Positions 34,476 to 46,309 of a DNA stretch of 64,000 nt are shown here, piece after piece; within the stretch, counting starts at the first letter, position 1; each line of letters begins with the position of its first letter. The stretch is from contig OX579637.1 in assembly GCA_951230915.1 (NCBI GenBank), forward strand, positions 6,448,001 to 6,512,000, given 5' to 3'. The DNA is from Antitrichia curtipendula (Eukaryota; Streptophyta; Bryopsida; Hypnales; Leucodontaceae). Under the pieces are notes generated by a model. The model did not search any database and had not been told where the DNA came from. It worked only from the letters and a program-made list of their open reading frames with translations. The position numbers and the translations under genes were made by a program.

Positions 34476-36430
34476 AGATGATTAGTTTGTAGGCATAGGA
34501 AGTTATTAGAAGTTTTAGGAGTTGCTAAGGTGTTTATTAAATTTTAAATGAAAAAAGAAAAATGACAAAAAAATTGTGAGAAATTTTAATATTTGCTAGT
34601 TTTTTCTATTATTTTAGAATTGGATGTTATACATGTTATTATATAATAATATATTTCTTATTTTATTTCAAGCATTGTATTGTATTGCATATTTTGCAAC
34701 TCCTTCATTGTATTTGTATTCTCCATACAATTTGTTTTAAACTATTCAAGTTTGTATTAGATGTATTCTATGATGAGATATTTTGGACGTTTCTACCTAT
34801 GCAAATGCCAAAGCATTCACTTTAATCTTTTAGTTAAGTATTTAATACAGATGGTCCGAATTCAAATCTTGAAGCCCTGGTTTCAAAGTCCCTATCTACA
34901 AAAGTGCCAAGCAAATTCTTGAAAATGACAGGAATTCATAATCTTTTTGGTAGATTGCACTCTCAATTTATTGAATACTCTCAATTTAATGAACTCTTCT
35001 ATATACTAAATTTAGGTTCATAAATAAAATGAGAATCCAAATTGTCTCATTTTAATGAATATGGCCTTTAAAGTTCATTCTTCAAATTGCACATGATATT
35101 TTCAAGTTCAATCTTGAAATTAAACATTTCAATGATATATTGAAATGACCATCTTAAAAGATCAAAATGGAATGCTACCTATAGTTCTAAAATTTTTTTT
35201 TCCTATTTTTTATATGATAGATCATAGATCTAATTATTCAAAAATTTATTTGAATTTTAATCATATACTACTATATATTGTAAGACATCTCAATTTCAAA
35301 ATAATTGTTTTTATGAAGAAATTTGTTGAAGTAAGCCAAACCCAAACATGAAATGTTCATTCTAAGTAAAAGACATTTGAATTGGTCGAATTAAAAGATG
35401 TCAATGCCATTAAATCTAGCGGAAGGTGATATTTTTTGTATTTTATATTTCTAAAATTTCTAGGTTCTAATTTAAGTTTAGCAATCTGAATAGGGTTTAT
35501 GAGTGATTAATTTTCATGAACTAGTTATTGACTTATTGTTTAACTAGTTAAACTTGTAACCCATATTTTTATTGAATATTATGAAGAAAAAATATCCTTG
35601 AATTCCAATGAATGTAAAAATATATACTTCATGCACATGTATAGACGTACCCTTTTGTATTTCTATTCATTGTAAATTTATAATCTACCTTTGTACTAAA
35701 TCCTTATTAATTGTAAATATTTTTTAGATGCAATGAATGAAAACAAAATTTACATTCACATGCTCTCCGACCTTTTTTGTCTTTATTCTTTGTAATGCAA
35801 CTATGATGTAAATGGATGTTGATGGATTTGATGTGGCTATACAAATTAGTGCACTTTTTGTGGAGAAATGTTAGTTTTTAAAATAAAAGCATTAACTTAA
35901 TGTCATGAAACTAGAAACAATTGCTATATACTTATATAATACTATTGCATCAAAGTCACAATCTTTTAATATATTTGTATGCAAGGTTGTAGTATAGGGT
36001 TTAGGGTTCATGCCATTCCTATAAATATTGCCCAAATTAGAAGTGTATTTGAAAATGGATAGGTGATAATATTTTGATGCAATATTAAAAAATCATTTTG
36101 GTCATGATCGTATAGATTGATACCTAATTACCTACTTATAAGAAATTGCCCCATTCAATCTCAAATAATGTTGTCAAAAATCGTTCGGAGATATATGTTG
36201 CAGAGTGCAGACCATGAAGTTATAAAATACATATAGAGTTGTCTTATGTTTCTAAAATTCAAAATTCTTTATTCAAAATTGATAACAAAGAATATTAATT
36301 GTCTATTAGAATATTTTTTCCATTGGGATTAACAATTCTTCAATTCTTCCAAAAGTTATTCTTGTATTCTTTTTTTTATAAAGTGAACCGTTTTCTACTT
36401 GACAATTTAAAAAGAATGAATGTGTAGTTT
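34476..36430. other. AT-rich intergenic, no gene
   Basis: Homology to the 3' flank of copy 2 seems to end near 34540. Beyond this the sequence is AT-rich with no supported gene. A short TTTAGGG-like doublet occurs at about 35994-36008. Confidence 0.5.
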
Positions 36431-36437
36431 TTTTGAA

Positions 36438-37387
36438 TTTAACCCCTAAAGTCCTGTTGTTCCCTTGGGGGACAAAATGGATTTTGGGCAGGCTCCTACG
36501 GCCTCAATATATTTTGTGATTTTCTGAGTTTTTTTGTGAAGATAGAGAATCACATTATTTTTCCAAAAATATAATTTTTATTTCAATCGGTGCCTTGGAG
36601 CAAAGGTTATGGCACAATAACCCCAAATTTTAGTTCGGCGGGCAGAAAAAATCCTCAAAAAAACTTTAAATTAAAAATTCTAAAAATTTGTTTCATATAG
36701 ATTTTATTTTTATTTACACGGCAAGCTTTGATTCATTCCATTTGGATTTGTTATGCAAAAGTTACGGTCAATCTTATATTTCGGACAATTAGAGCATCTT
36801 TTAGCAAACATAACTTGGAGGGATTCATTTCTGAATTGAATTCTAACAATTTTTATAAAAAAAAAGGTTCACAAGGTCAAGATTTTTTGCTAGAACAATC
36901 TCACCATTGAGACAATCTTTATATATGAATTTCTATCTTAGAGGTATCAATGATTTAATTTTTCCTTCAATCTTCAATCTACTTCTACTTAACAATTTTT
37001 GAATGAGTGAAAACTAAATGTTTCTTTTTAAATATTTTTTTTCTAGATTCTCAACTCAAATTTTCATCATATTAAATTAGAAATTCAAAATCATTAGAGC
37101 AGAAATTGGGTTAAAAAGGTTAGTTAAAAAGGTTCAAAGCCAAAAAATGTAGTTAAGCAAGGTGAAAAAAAACTAGATTCTTTCACTTTAATTGCAAATA
37201 TCTTGCAATCTATACGGTCAAATTTTCTGAAATTTCTTCCACACATTTTTACACTAATCTAGTACAAGATCCTATGGTAAAATATGCAAAAAAATCAGAT
37301 TGAATTTGTTATTTGCTCTTTGCTCTAGAAATGGCAGTTTTGAGTGATTTTTGATGGAAACATGGCCTTCGGACTTTAGGGGTTAAA
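36438..37387. mobile_element. 950-bp non-coding segment with perfect 17-bp terminal inverted repeats
   Basis: TTTAACCCCTAAAGTCC at 36438-36454 is exactly inverted at 37371-37387. The interior has no significant ORF. Size and structure suit a non-autonomous DNA transposon. No target duplication is evident at the borders, so chance or fold-back origin is not excluded. Confidence 0.5.
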
Positions 37388-37999
37388 CATTTCACATTTA
37401 TTCATAACTCAGTTGCCTAAATTTTGGCTAAAATGCACAAGGTGTAAGACATACGTGAATATTCTTAAAAGGGTTGAATGACCAAACATTCCATTTTAGA
37501 AAAGCTAGAGAAGTAAACATTTTAATATTTAAATTCCATGCACAATTGCACATTGGTGAATTCTTTGAGGTAGAAATTCATTCAACAATTGTGGGACAAT
37601 GGTGTTGATAAAGTTACATAAAACGTCTATTTTTGAATTTGTTTAACAAAAAATATTCACATAAGAAACTAAAAATTGACTTCAAAGTTTTATTTGCAAA
37701 CTTGTGTGTGCTATGAATTTAAGAAACACCTAAACCCAATCAAGAATCCTGAAGCTAAGTCCTTAATTGAAGATGGTCCATATATTTCTTGAGGAACTTA
37801 ATTTGCATTTGTTTTCATATTTTAAATTAGTTATGATTTCTTACATTTGTGACTTTAAAGCATACAATTTAGAATTTAGGTTTTAGGGTATAGGGTTTAG
37901 GATATAAGATTGAAGACCATTGCATTAAAAAACCACTCGAGTTATGTTTAATGATTCAAGCTCTTTAAGTAAAAAAGTGGATCTCAATGAAAATTTTGT

Positions 38000-38400
38000 C
38001 TTTCCCGTCCGTCTGATTATTTGCTGGTCGAGGCCATTTTAGGAGTCAGACGATTCACCTGTCCGCTTAATCGGACGGCCTCAAAAAATCTCCTACTTTC
38101 AATTCCACTTCATACGGGCCATCAGATTAGGCGGATTGCCCACGCGCTCGCTGGTCGAACGGATCCGTTGGATATTCCGTCGCCTTTGCCACACTTGTCC
38201 GATGAGCCGGACAACCCAGACAGGACGGTGGTCGTCCGATTCATCGGAGCCGTCCGATGAGTTGGACTGGTGGCGTCCGGGTAATCGAATGGTCCTGACG
38301 AGGTGGACGACAGTCCGTCCGCCTTGTTGGGTCCGTCCAATGTGACGGTCGGGCGAGGGGTCCGCCTTGGATAAGAGGGCCGGACGACCTGTTCGATCCT
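38000..38400. repeat. GTCCG-rich tract (left side of kinase-like unit)
   Basis: GC content jumps, and words GTCCG, CGGAC and CCGTCCG occur a dozen or more times in both orientations. A tract of the same vocabulary lies at 42180-42670. The two flank a kinase-like and a zinc-finger-like pseudogene. Dense short repeats in both orientations near element ends are typical of subterminal repeats that bind transposase in plant CACTA elements; I could not find the terminal repeats. Confidence 0.55.
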
Positions 38401-38607
38401 CACATTTACCTTCCCTCTTGTATCATGCAAGAGAGAGCGGAGAGCTTGGTGAATTATCCTCTATTGGCTCCTTTCTAAGGGAAGGTAAGAGCGTGATTTC
38501 TAGGGGGTACTTGTTGCTTTTTTTTTCCAGCTAACCGGTATAATCATTTGGCAAATCGTATTTTGCATTGTAAATTACAAATTGCAACTTCTAATTGTGA
38601 TTTCATC

Positions 38608-39906
38608 ATGATGCTGAGACCAAAGAAGGCTGTGAAGGACAAATGAGTGGTGCCTGACATTGAGTCGAGTAGAGACATTCCCTCTCTCGCTTGCAAAGCA
38701 TTTTTCACTGAGTACATTGTCAAATTTTATGAGTCGAAAACCACTGCGTCGTTGCATAACAAGTATGTGAGGTATCAAAGGGATTGCCCAAATAAATTCA
38801 AGGGAGATATGGCACAAGAGTTCACGGATGCTTTAAACGTACCTCAGTGGATTCATGAAATGGAGAAGAAGGGCTTTCAACAATTTTTGAGGAATAAGGT
38901 CCATGATGCATTGTGGAATACAAAGGTGATTTTAGAGAAGTACGGGAAGAAACATCGCGTAGGTGATGGCGCTTTTGAACAGATCATTTTGAGGGTAGAC
39001 TTGTTTGTTTGCCGGTGCACTGTTTTTGCAAAGACACAAAATAGGCGAGGTTCAATGAGTTGGTGGAATAGTGATGAAGGACTTGTGGAGTTGCAACGTG
39101 GGCGACGACATCCCTTAGCGCTTCTGAAAACAGCAAGGATGATTCCGCAAGATGATAAAATCCTGAGGGGTGGATACACAACAATTCAGAGGGTCCGAAT
39201 TGAAAGATGTCATGAGATATTTGCATTTTGGGAGTTCGCAGCAAAGGTATCTCATCAATAACGCTTACCACCTTAGCTCGCAAGGTTGGAACACCAAAAC
39301 GAGTCAATGGCAGTGAGAATTCCACATGATGGAATTATAAGATTTTCTGTTGTTCATGCAATGCACAATGAAGGGTACTTGTACTAGTGGAATGGCGGAA
39401 CATTGGGGCAAATGCTAAAAATGAATAAGGAATATCTAGATAACCTTGCCATTTGGTTGGCTTATTCTCAACCAATCCCGAAAGAGGTGACCAAAGCTTT
39501 TTTTCTTGGTCGTTGGAGAAAGAAGCGCACAGAGCTTGCATAGGCATTGGTGCACCTCATGAATGCAGTGCATAGCGCTAGACATTTGCACAATGATCTT
39601 TCTGTGGACAACATTATGTTTCACTTTCCCAATGATGAGTTACGTGTTTACATTGGAGTTTGCGATTGGGGCATGACTACTTTATGTAATGAACCAATGA
39701 AGTCCTTGTACACGTTCACCTCTTAGAGTAAGTGAACTGAGACCTTGAAGAAGAGGTGGTAGGTGGACCCTTCTACTAAATACTTGCATAGAAGAAATGC
39801 GGATGTGCAAACGATATCGAAGGAATATGCAGTTGGTCGAATAGCTCAAGCCATCAACAATGGTTGCATGTCGGCGGACTACGTGAGCTTGCATCGGGAA
39901 AAATGA
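38608..39906 (+). pseudogene. protein-kinase-like pseudogene inside a putative transposon
   Basis: A single frame from ATG 38608 to TGA 39904-39906 has internal stops at 38644, 39259, 39274, 39385, 39541, 39724, 39733 and 39760. The C-terminal third shows a kinase C-lobe: HLHNDLSVDNIMF (about 39590-39620, corresponding to the catalytic HRDLKxxN loop, here HND) and VCDWGMTT (about 39660, corresponding to DFG). A Gly motif (ILRGGYTTIQRV, about 39165) could be the ATP loop. The first 170 residues resemble no domain I know. Plant transposons often capture kinase fragments. Heavy decay and the flanking GTCCG tracts suggest this is such a case rather than a host kinase. Confidence 0.55.
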
Positions 39907-40688
39907 AGGACATATAAGATTTAGCCATGAGGATTTGGCAAAGATTTTTCACCTTTACTTGGAGCGCCTTTGTGATTCGGTGATTGATTCTCGAGGTAGC
40001 TTGTCCGAAATCATCCACCAATTTACCAATAATCACAATTGGCCTATTCCGGATGAACACCTCTGCCACTCATATTAGTGTCTATGATGTAAGTGGACTA
40101 CATAGAACTATAGAAGTATTAGGTAAATGTAAAAGTAAATACAGAAATCAATATGATTGTGTGCAAGGATTTTCTAGTATATATATGCACCATCAATGTA
40201 TGCCAATATGTGTGCACCCTTATACTTGATATAAAGTTTTGAAATGTTTGTATGTTTTGAAACTTCCAATGTCTAATGTCTACCATCTATTTATGCATTC
40301 ATCGTATGTTTTGCTTGGAATCCTTGGATGAGAAGTGCAATGCAACAATTATTGTTGATGGATGTTAGCTTGGTATGAGTGAGTACATAATTGTATAATC
40401 AATGTTGTACACATATAATGATAATAGAATTTCATCGTACACAAATATTTTTTATATTGAAAAGCAATACAGTTGATACTTGAACAATACCGCTATGATG
40501 ATACCAAGTACCAACCTCCAAATACATTTTAATACAATATATTTATATCAAAGTATTTTAGTAAGTAAATGCTATTTGCCGAGATGCCGATATTTTTGTA
40601 CTATAATTGTCACACTCCATAATCCCATGGCAAAAGATTTCAAGGACCACTTGATTCTGTGACACCGACTAAAATAGTTTTGTCTACT
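39907..40688. other. AT-rich spacer between convergent genes
   Basis: No gene is supported between the 3' ends of the convergent kinase-like and zinc-finger-like genes. Small ORFs here have no recognisable content. Confidence 0.5.
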
Positions 40689-41928
40689 TTACTCGGAATC
40701 TGAATGGATGTCATCTCTACGACTTGGTGGTGTGAAACCAGATCCATAAATGCCAAGATATTGTCCTCCGCCCCAATTGTATACATATTTGCTTGGCGCA
40801 GTTTGTTGATTGAGATTTCCATAGTAAGGACCTCCAAAAATAGGAGGAGGAACTATCACTACAATAAATGACTTGTCCATAATGACCGCACCAACAACAA
40901 TGACTTCAAAATGATTTGTAAATGACTATTTTGCAGTCATTGTTGTTGGTGCAGTTATTGTAGACAAGTCATTTAAACCCTCATTTTCTTGTAGTATATA
41001 TCACGATACTGAGACCTTCCTTGCCTTGGTTCGATATGATGAGAGCCTATGTGGCGCTCATATGAACCACTCATAGTAGATCCGGGATAGTATTGGAAGC
41101 CTCTTGGGCTAGATCCAAAATCATGTGTGGTTCCATGGCTTCTTTCTGGGTTGTAATAAGTACCTCGGGGGTTGTTAGCGTAGTGTAAGATCCTTTGACC
41201 ATCTTGTGAACCAGATGTAGTACGATCATGTTGGTAGGACCTGTCATGCCTGTGTTGTTGACCCCGATCCTCCATGCTTCTACGCGTAGCTTCTTGCATT
41301 TGTTGATTGAACTCAATGTCTTCTCGAGCTTCTTGACGCTCATGCCTCACTCCAAATGTCACGGGTGCTGGATTGTCTTCTACATCATCGTCGTCCGACC
41401 ATTCATCCTCAACATCCGGCAATACAACCGATGGAAATCCAAACTGCCCTCGATTGGACCACATCCGCATAGAATTGCTCGGTTGAGTCCAACTCGTATA
41501 AAGAACAGCGTCAGTGTGCTTCATATTGTCAATATTTTTTCCGTAATTGTGCGCCAGTCTATATCTTTGTGGAGTACAATCTCTGCCCAAACCATGGCCA
41601 TGTTGGAATAATTCATGACATTTGGTTTGGAATCAGGCAACTCAGCCCACGGCGTTACTTCCTCGTATCGGTGAACAAAGTGTTGGCTCTCGCACGTGGA
41701 AATTTGTCCTTCCCAGCGTCGAACATGCTTGTCTGCTCGTTCTTGTGACCACATTTTGGAGAGGTGCGTCATTTTGATGTACTTTTTGCACATTGTGCAG
41801 TCCCAAACCTTCTTGAGCTTTTCTTCCCATCCAGGTTCAGCTACACACATTGGATTTGCCCAATCTTCCCAGTTCATGTCCTGGGATTTGCCTTTCTTAC
41901 TGGACCTTGAGCTTTTATCGCAAGGCAT
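40689..41928 (-). pseudogene. zinc-finger-like protein, split by a CACTA MITE
   Basis: The minus-strand frame starts at ATG 41928. It encodes a basic start, a Cys/His segment (PMCVAEPGW; WDCTMCKKYIKMTHL; HVRRW) that resembles a BED-like or other transposon zinc finger, then an acidic linker and a Gln/Arg/His/Gly/Tyr-rich tail. A one-base shift at the T-run 41535-41540 separates the two long frames. The tail is interrupted by a 140-bp MITE at 40857. If the MITE and one copy of its TAT duplication are ignored, the frame passes smoothly from codons for RDI into VPPPIFGGPYYG and ends at TAA 40691-40689. I cannot name the family. It is probably an accessory protein of the unit bounded by GTCCG tracts. 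Confidence 0.5.
40857..40996. mobile_element. CACTA-type MITE, 140 bp, TAT target duplication
   Basis: The left end is CACTACAATAAATGACTTGTC and the right end is the complement of TACTACAAGAAAATGAGGG, close to the CACTACAAGAAAA end of plant CACTA elements. About 38-bp subterminal arms are inverted (ATGACCGCACCAACAACAAT against ATTGTTGTTGGTGCAGTTAT). A 3-bp duplication TAT flanks it (40854-40856 and 40997-40999), the length expected for CACTA. It has no ORF and depends on a transposase elsewhere. Confidence 0.8.
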
Positions 41929-42179
41929 GGTAACCTTGATTGAAATGAAATGATTTGATGACAAAGTTCACATGAATCTTTAGAACAACTGAACAAAATG
42001 TTTGAAACTTGCCAATGAAACGGGGTGAAGTTGTTAACAAGGCCTTCAAAACCAAGTAATCACCAAAAGAATTTGGTGCAATTCAGTATCTGAGCACAAT
42101 CGTTCACGCACCAAAACAAAAGGGGCACGCAGAGCCACTGAGAGGCATTGGATCATCCACTCCGCAAGGAAAACGATTG

Positions 42180-42670
42180 TGAGGAATAAGCCGTCCGCCG
42201 CGCTATTTATGGAGTCCGAAGGCGGACCAAGCAATGCAAATGCGTTCGTGCAAATCGGACACACAGAATCGGACGGGCAGATTGTGTGGACAGAAACCGG
42301 TGTCCACTGGATCGCATGGCCACCATCAAAGGTGGTAGCATCGACAGACGGAGGTAGCGGATGGGAGCACGGACGGTCGATTGGGCTGTCGAACGGGCAA
42401 GTGGACGCCCGGTTGGACCTTCTGGCCTCCCGTCCGCCAGACTCCATCCGCGCGATCCTGTCCGCTCGACAATCTGCACGCCCGACGGCCTGTCCGCTTG
42501 ATAGTCCGTCCGCACGATTCCGTCCGTGGGATAGTTCGCCCGCCCGCCCACCGATTTCTATAGGTCCGAAGCCCGACGGTCGACCCTTAAAACCATGTAT
42601 GTCAAAAGACGTCCGGAGGTCAACGCCCATGCCCAAGGAACGTCCAGACATCCGGACATCCTGTCAATTC
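42180..42670. repeat. GTCCG-rich tract (right side of kinase-like unit)
   Basis: Dense GTCCG, CGGACGG and TCCGC words in both orientations, like 38000-38400. A 201-codon open frame on the minus strand (42651-42046) is Arg/Gly/Asp/Ser-rich and follows from the repeat composition, so I do not count it as a gene. Confidence 0.55.
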
Positions 42671-42689
42671 TGATCTTTATAACAATATT

Positions 42690-43716
42690 GTTGAAAGCTT
42701 GCAGGGTGCAAATATGGACTCTGTCCATTGGTATTGGAAATATGGGTTTCCATTGGCTTAGACTTCAAGCACCAGTGATGGGCTTGGCATGGATGCAATT
42801 TGTAAATAATCCTCTACACCATAAATGATAATTTTATTTTTGTACATCTAAGAGCCCTATAGCTAAAGTAATCACATGTTACTTCTGTTTTGCAAGCAAT
42901 AAATGCATGAATTCTTACTATTTAAACCATGCTATAATCCATAAAGACACTTTGTAGTCTTCATATCAGCAGCAATGTGCCACTCAACCTTGAATGCTCC
43001 AACACCAGGTACATGCAAAAGCTGTCTATTCTCTTGTGCTGTGATAAGAGAAGGAACTCTTGTTTAATTAAATATCCATTTTGAATACTTCAAGAGACTC
43101 TTTTGGAACTTGAAGCTAGCAACCAACCAAATTTTTTCATTTGGACTATATTGAAAAGTATTCAAGATTTCCTACTGTAATTATTGGATCCAACGTACAA
43201 TTCATAATTGTAAGCAATATTATTTCCAAATTTTGAGCATGAATAATCTTTTCCTCGTCCATCTTCATGACGAAAATGAGTGGATGTCTTTGGATTTCTA
43301 TTCATGCCAACAACAATTAAACTTATGAGAACAACAAATTTTAACAAGAGAAGTTTGGGAAGCTAATTATTCAGCTTTTTCAACCTTGTGTAAGCTTTGC
43401 ACAACCTTGAGTAAGCTTTATATAGACAATGTGGTAAAAACACCCTAACTATTGACAACTATTATTAGATTTTAGAGTACTCTACAAGGCAACCTACTTG
43501 CAATTTAGAGTATTCTACAATGCAACCCACTTGCAGTTCTAAGCAAAAAGAATCTTATCGTTGAAGACAAATTAGTACCTCAAATAGAAATATACTAATA
43601 TATTTTTTCTTACAGTTTATATTTTTTCTTACAGTTTTTTCTTTTTATCCAAATCACTTACAGTTTATAGCATCTAAAATCTTATCATTGTAGACAACCT
43701 AGTACTTCAGATAGCA

Positions 43717-43763
<47 letters not shown>

Positions 43764-44890
43764 TTCCTCTACAATTATCTAAATCGTGGGGCAACCTAAT
43801 TTTACTATTTAATAAACTTCATTTTGAGGAGATCTTCCTACTAAAAATCTAGTGATGACATACAACTACTTGCACTCAGAGAATTGGGATGCCAATGGTA
43901 AAGGCTCTAATAAAATGTGTATGTTGAGAATGTTCGGTACATTTCAGTTTGTTGAACGTCTTCAGTGTATGGATTTTGAGATTCAATTGCAGCTAGGTCA
44001 CAATTGATATTACTTGCATCATTATCATCCCCTACCAACTAACACTTTCTAAAGAAACAACACAAGAGATTTAGAGATTCATTTGCAACTGGATTGCATT
44101 TGATATTACTTGCATTACTCAAGCTCACGCCCTAGCTAGAGAAGTTCTAGTAGAAGAGGGTATGATGGCCCAGGCATGCCGCCGTCTTCTCTTTTCTATC
44201 GATCCTGTCTCGTTTATTTCTTTATTAATTTGCTGAGATTTTGCCGATTCTACACCAGATCTAACAATGACACAAAAAATGTCTATGCCTAGAACGTATC
44301 AATTAGCTACTTTCATGTGCAGATTTATTATATTGAGAATTTTTTTTAATACTGGGCATAGACGTTTTTAGCGTTTCTCTAGTCTTAATATATCAAGCTC
44401 GTAATCATCCGAACAGTTGTCTTCTACTGTTTCAATTGAATTTGATGATTTAGCACATTGCAAAATTTAATTAACTTCGTTAAGTTTTCTAGAGAAATTA
44501 TCATTATATATTATGTTATGGTTATAATGTTGGTACGGCGCAGCTATTAAAAAAGTTGTTTTTGGTATTAAAACTCCAGCCATTAAGGCTTTTGTACAAT
44601 CATGCTTTGCGGGTGAGTTTGTGACCAGATAAGAAATAGCACAACATGAAGAACCTACCTTAGAATCTTATCCTTGAAGACAAACTAGTACCTTAGATAG
44701 CAATAATGTAGTTTTTTCTCTTCAATTATCCAAATCAAATTTCTACATTTATCGTCTAGGACTCTGGCAAATTTAATAGCATGAACGACAAACTTACTTA
44801 TGTATACACCAAAAGAATATAAAGAATTAGGACATACTTGCGGGAGTTATACTATAGAGTCTAACCATAGTTTTCTAGACCCACTCAACG
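42690..44890. other. AT-rich region, no gene supported
   Basis: An AT microsatellite lies at about 43721-43761. At 44120-44640 the composition is more even and short codon-like stretches appear (ALAREVLVEEGMMAQACRR; a separate VVFGIKTPAIKAF), but I cannot identify them. They may be debris of an old gene or organelle DNA. Confidence 0.4.
43721..43761. repeat. (AT)n microsatellite
   Basis: About twenty AT dinucleotides with one interruption. Confidence 0.9.
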
Positions 44891-44905
44891 TCTACAAAGA
44901 AACAA

Positions 44906-46200
44906 TTATTTGATGACAAAACTAACCTTGATTGAATCTTTCTGCTTCAATTTGGACGACTGAGGAAGCAATAGAGCGTTGTCATTGTAACTATAAGAAC
45001 CGATCATCTCTTCCGGCTTATAATTAATTTCTCGTTTGAGAAGAGAGAGTTGGTGTGGATTGGGCAAACATCCAACTCGGACACCACATCCAATTGCTTT
45101 CACTGCTTTTTTAAAGTCTTTATAAATGGTATCATAACTTTGATGTGTGATTCCATTTCTATTGCACAAATCAAGAATCTTTAAAAGGCCTATTTCTAGC
45201 CAATCTTCTCCAAATAATGGTTAAATATTGTTACTCCAACAGTGTTTAACTTTGAATAATTCATCATTGAGCTCACCTCTTTCTTTGACAATAAGTTGGC
45301 TAATAGAGGACCGTTCTGCTCTTATGATGCATCGTCACCATACAATCGAATTGTGCGCCCCTTCAACTCCTTCACAATTCTTGTAGTTTGCGAACCAATA
45401 AGTGTTGTGAAAAGTCTTCTCTGCGCCTTTGCATGTCCAGTAGATTGTGACAAAGTAGAAAGATCTCTTCACTGCCTTATTTGACTTTGGTAGCCAAATG
45501 GTGTCTTCCGCATGTGAGTTAATTTAACAGTAAGGTGATTCAACGATGCTTTGGTCTTTATCAACTTGGAATGCACTAATTGCAACATTGCATGGTGAAG
45601 ATCAATCAATTTAGTACACTTGATCAATCTTGCACACTCTTCTTTGGCTATACCACATGCTACTTGATTTTCTTCTCTAGCTTGTTTTTCTATAGCAATT
45701 TGATTTTGCAAATGAACCAAGTGCTCCTCAGCTAAACACCTCTCAACATTAAAGCAAGCAATCTGTTCCTATAGATCAAGAACTTGAACTAGTTTTTCTT
45801 ATTGGATGCTAATCTCTTGTTGCAAACTAACTGCACACTCTTTTAGAAGAGATAACTCAAAAATATATTATGTACATTCATGGTTTTGTGATTGAAGCGA
45901 ATGCACATATCCCAGCAAACCGTTTTCACCATCTCCTACGAATTCGACCAAATCCTTCAAGGAATTCAGTTTTGGTCGCTTTACTTCTACTAGGATTATG
46001 TAGGTATAAAGAACTATTTAACCACAAGTCCATATTAGTGTCACCTGCCTTCCACTTTTGAGGAAATGTTGAGCATAAAATTTGCTCGTGAATGAATTTT
46101 CCATGCTGTACTATTGGAACATATTTAGGTACAGTTGAGACTTGCACTTTATATGGCATATCTAAATTTGATCTATCTCTCAAAGCTATGCTTCTAAGAC
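44906..46200 (-). pseudogene. degenerate minus-strand gene, unidentified
   Basis: Protein-like segments appear in order on the minus strand but in different frames: VPKYVPIVQHGKFIHEQ with LEGFGRIRRRW (46160-45926), a coiled-coil Lys/Glu-rich segment (45720-45469), LFTTLIGSQTTRIVKELKGR (about 45400), and LCNRNGITHQSYDTIYKDF with GCLPNPHQLSLLKREI (45190-45000). I do not recognise the family. Many frameshifts and a TAA near 45320 make it clearly non-functional. Composition and the surrounding empty DNA suggest an old transposon ORF. Confidence 0.4.
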
Positions 46201-46309
46201 TGTCTATATAATTGAAAAATATACAACAAATATTTTTCTTATGCAAAATACTATCTCTGTAAGATGTAAAGTTGTTTGTGGCTAGCTTGAGCAGTATGTA
46301 GAGCACAGT

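Larger units (their letters stand above)
30001..35071. repeat. 28-bp perfect direct repeats bracketing the DUF7869 unit
   Basis: A 28-bp sequence beginning GTCTCATTTTAATG occurs at 30001-30028 and again at 35044-35071, same orientation, no mismatch. The interval between holds the promoter region, palindromes and DUF7869 gene of copy 1. It could be an unusually long target duplication or a recombination scar. No matching pair was found around copy 2. Confidence 0.7.

Noticed and set aside
42046..42651. 201-codon minus-strand ORF
   Set aside because: It coincides with the GTCCG-rich tract. Its Arg/Gly/Asp/Ser-rich translation follows from the repeat, and the plus strand is equally open (42179-42673).
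44120..44640. Organelle-derived insertion
   Set aside because: Composition is suggestive, but no plastid or mitochondrial gene could be matched from the sequence alone. A search against organelle genomes would decide.
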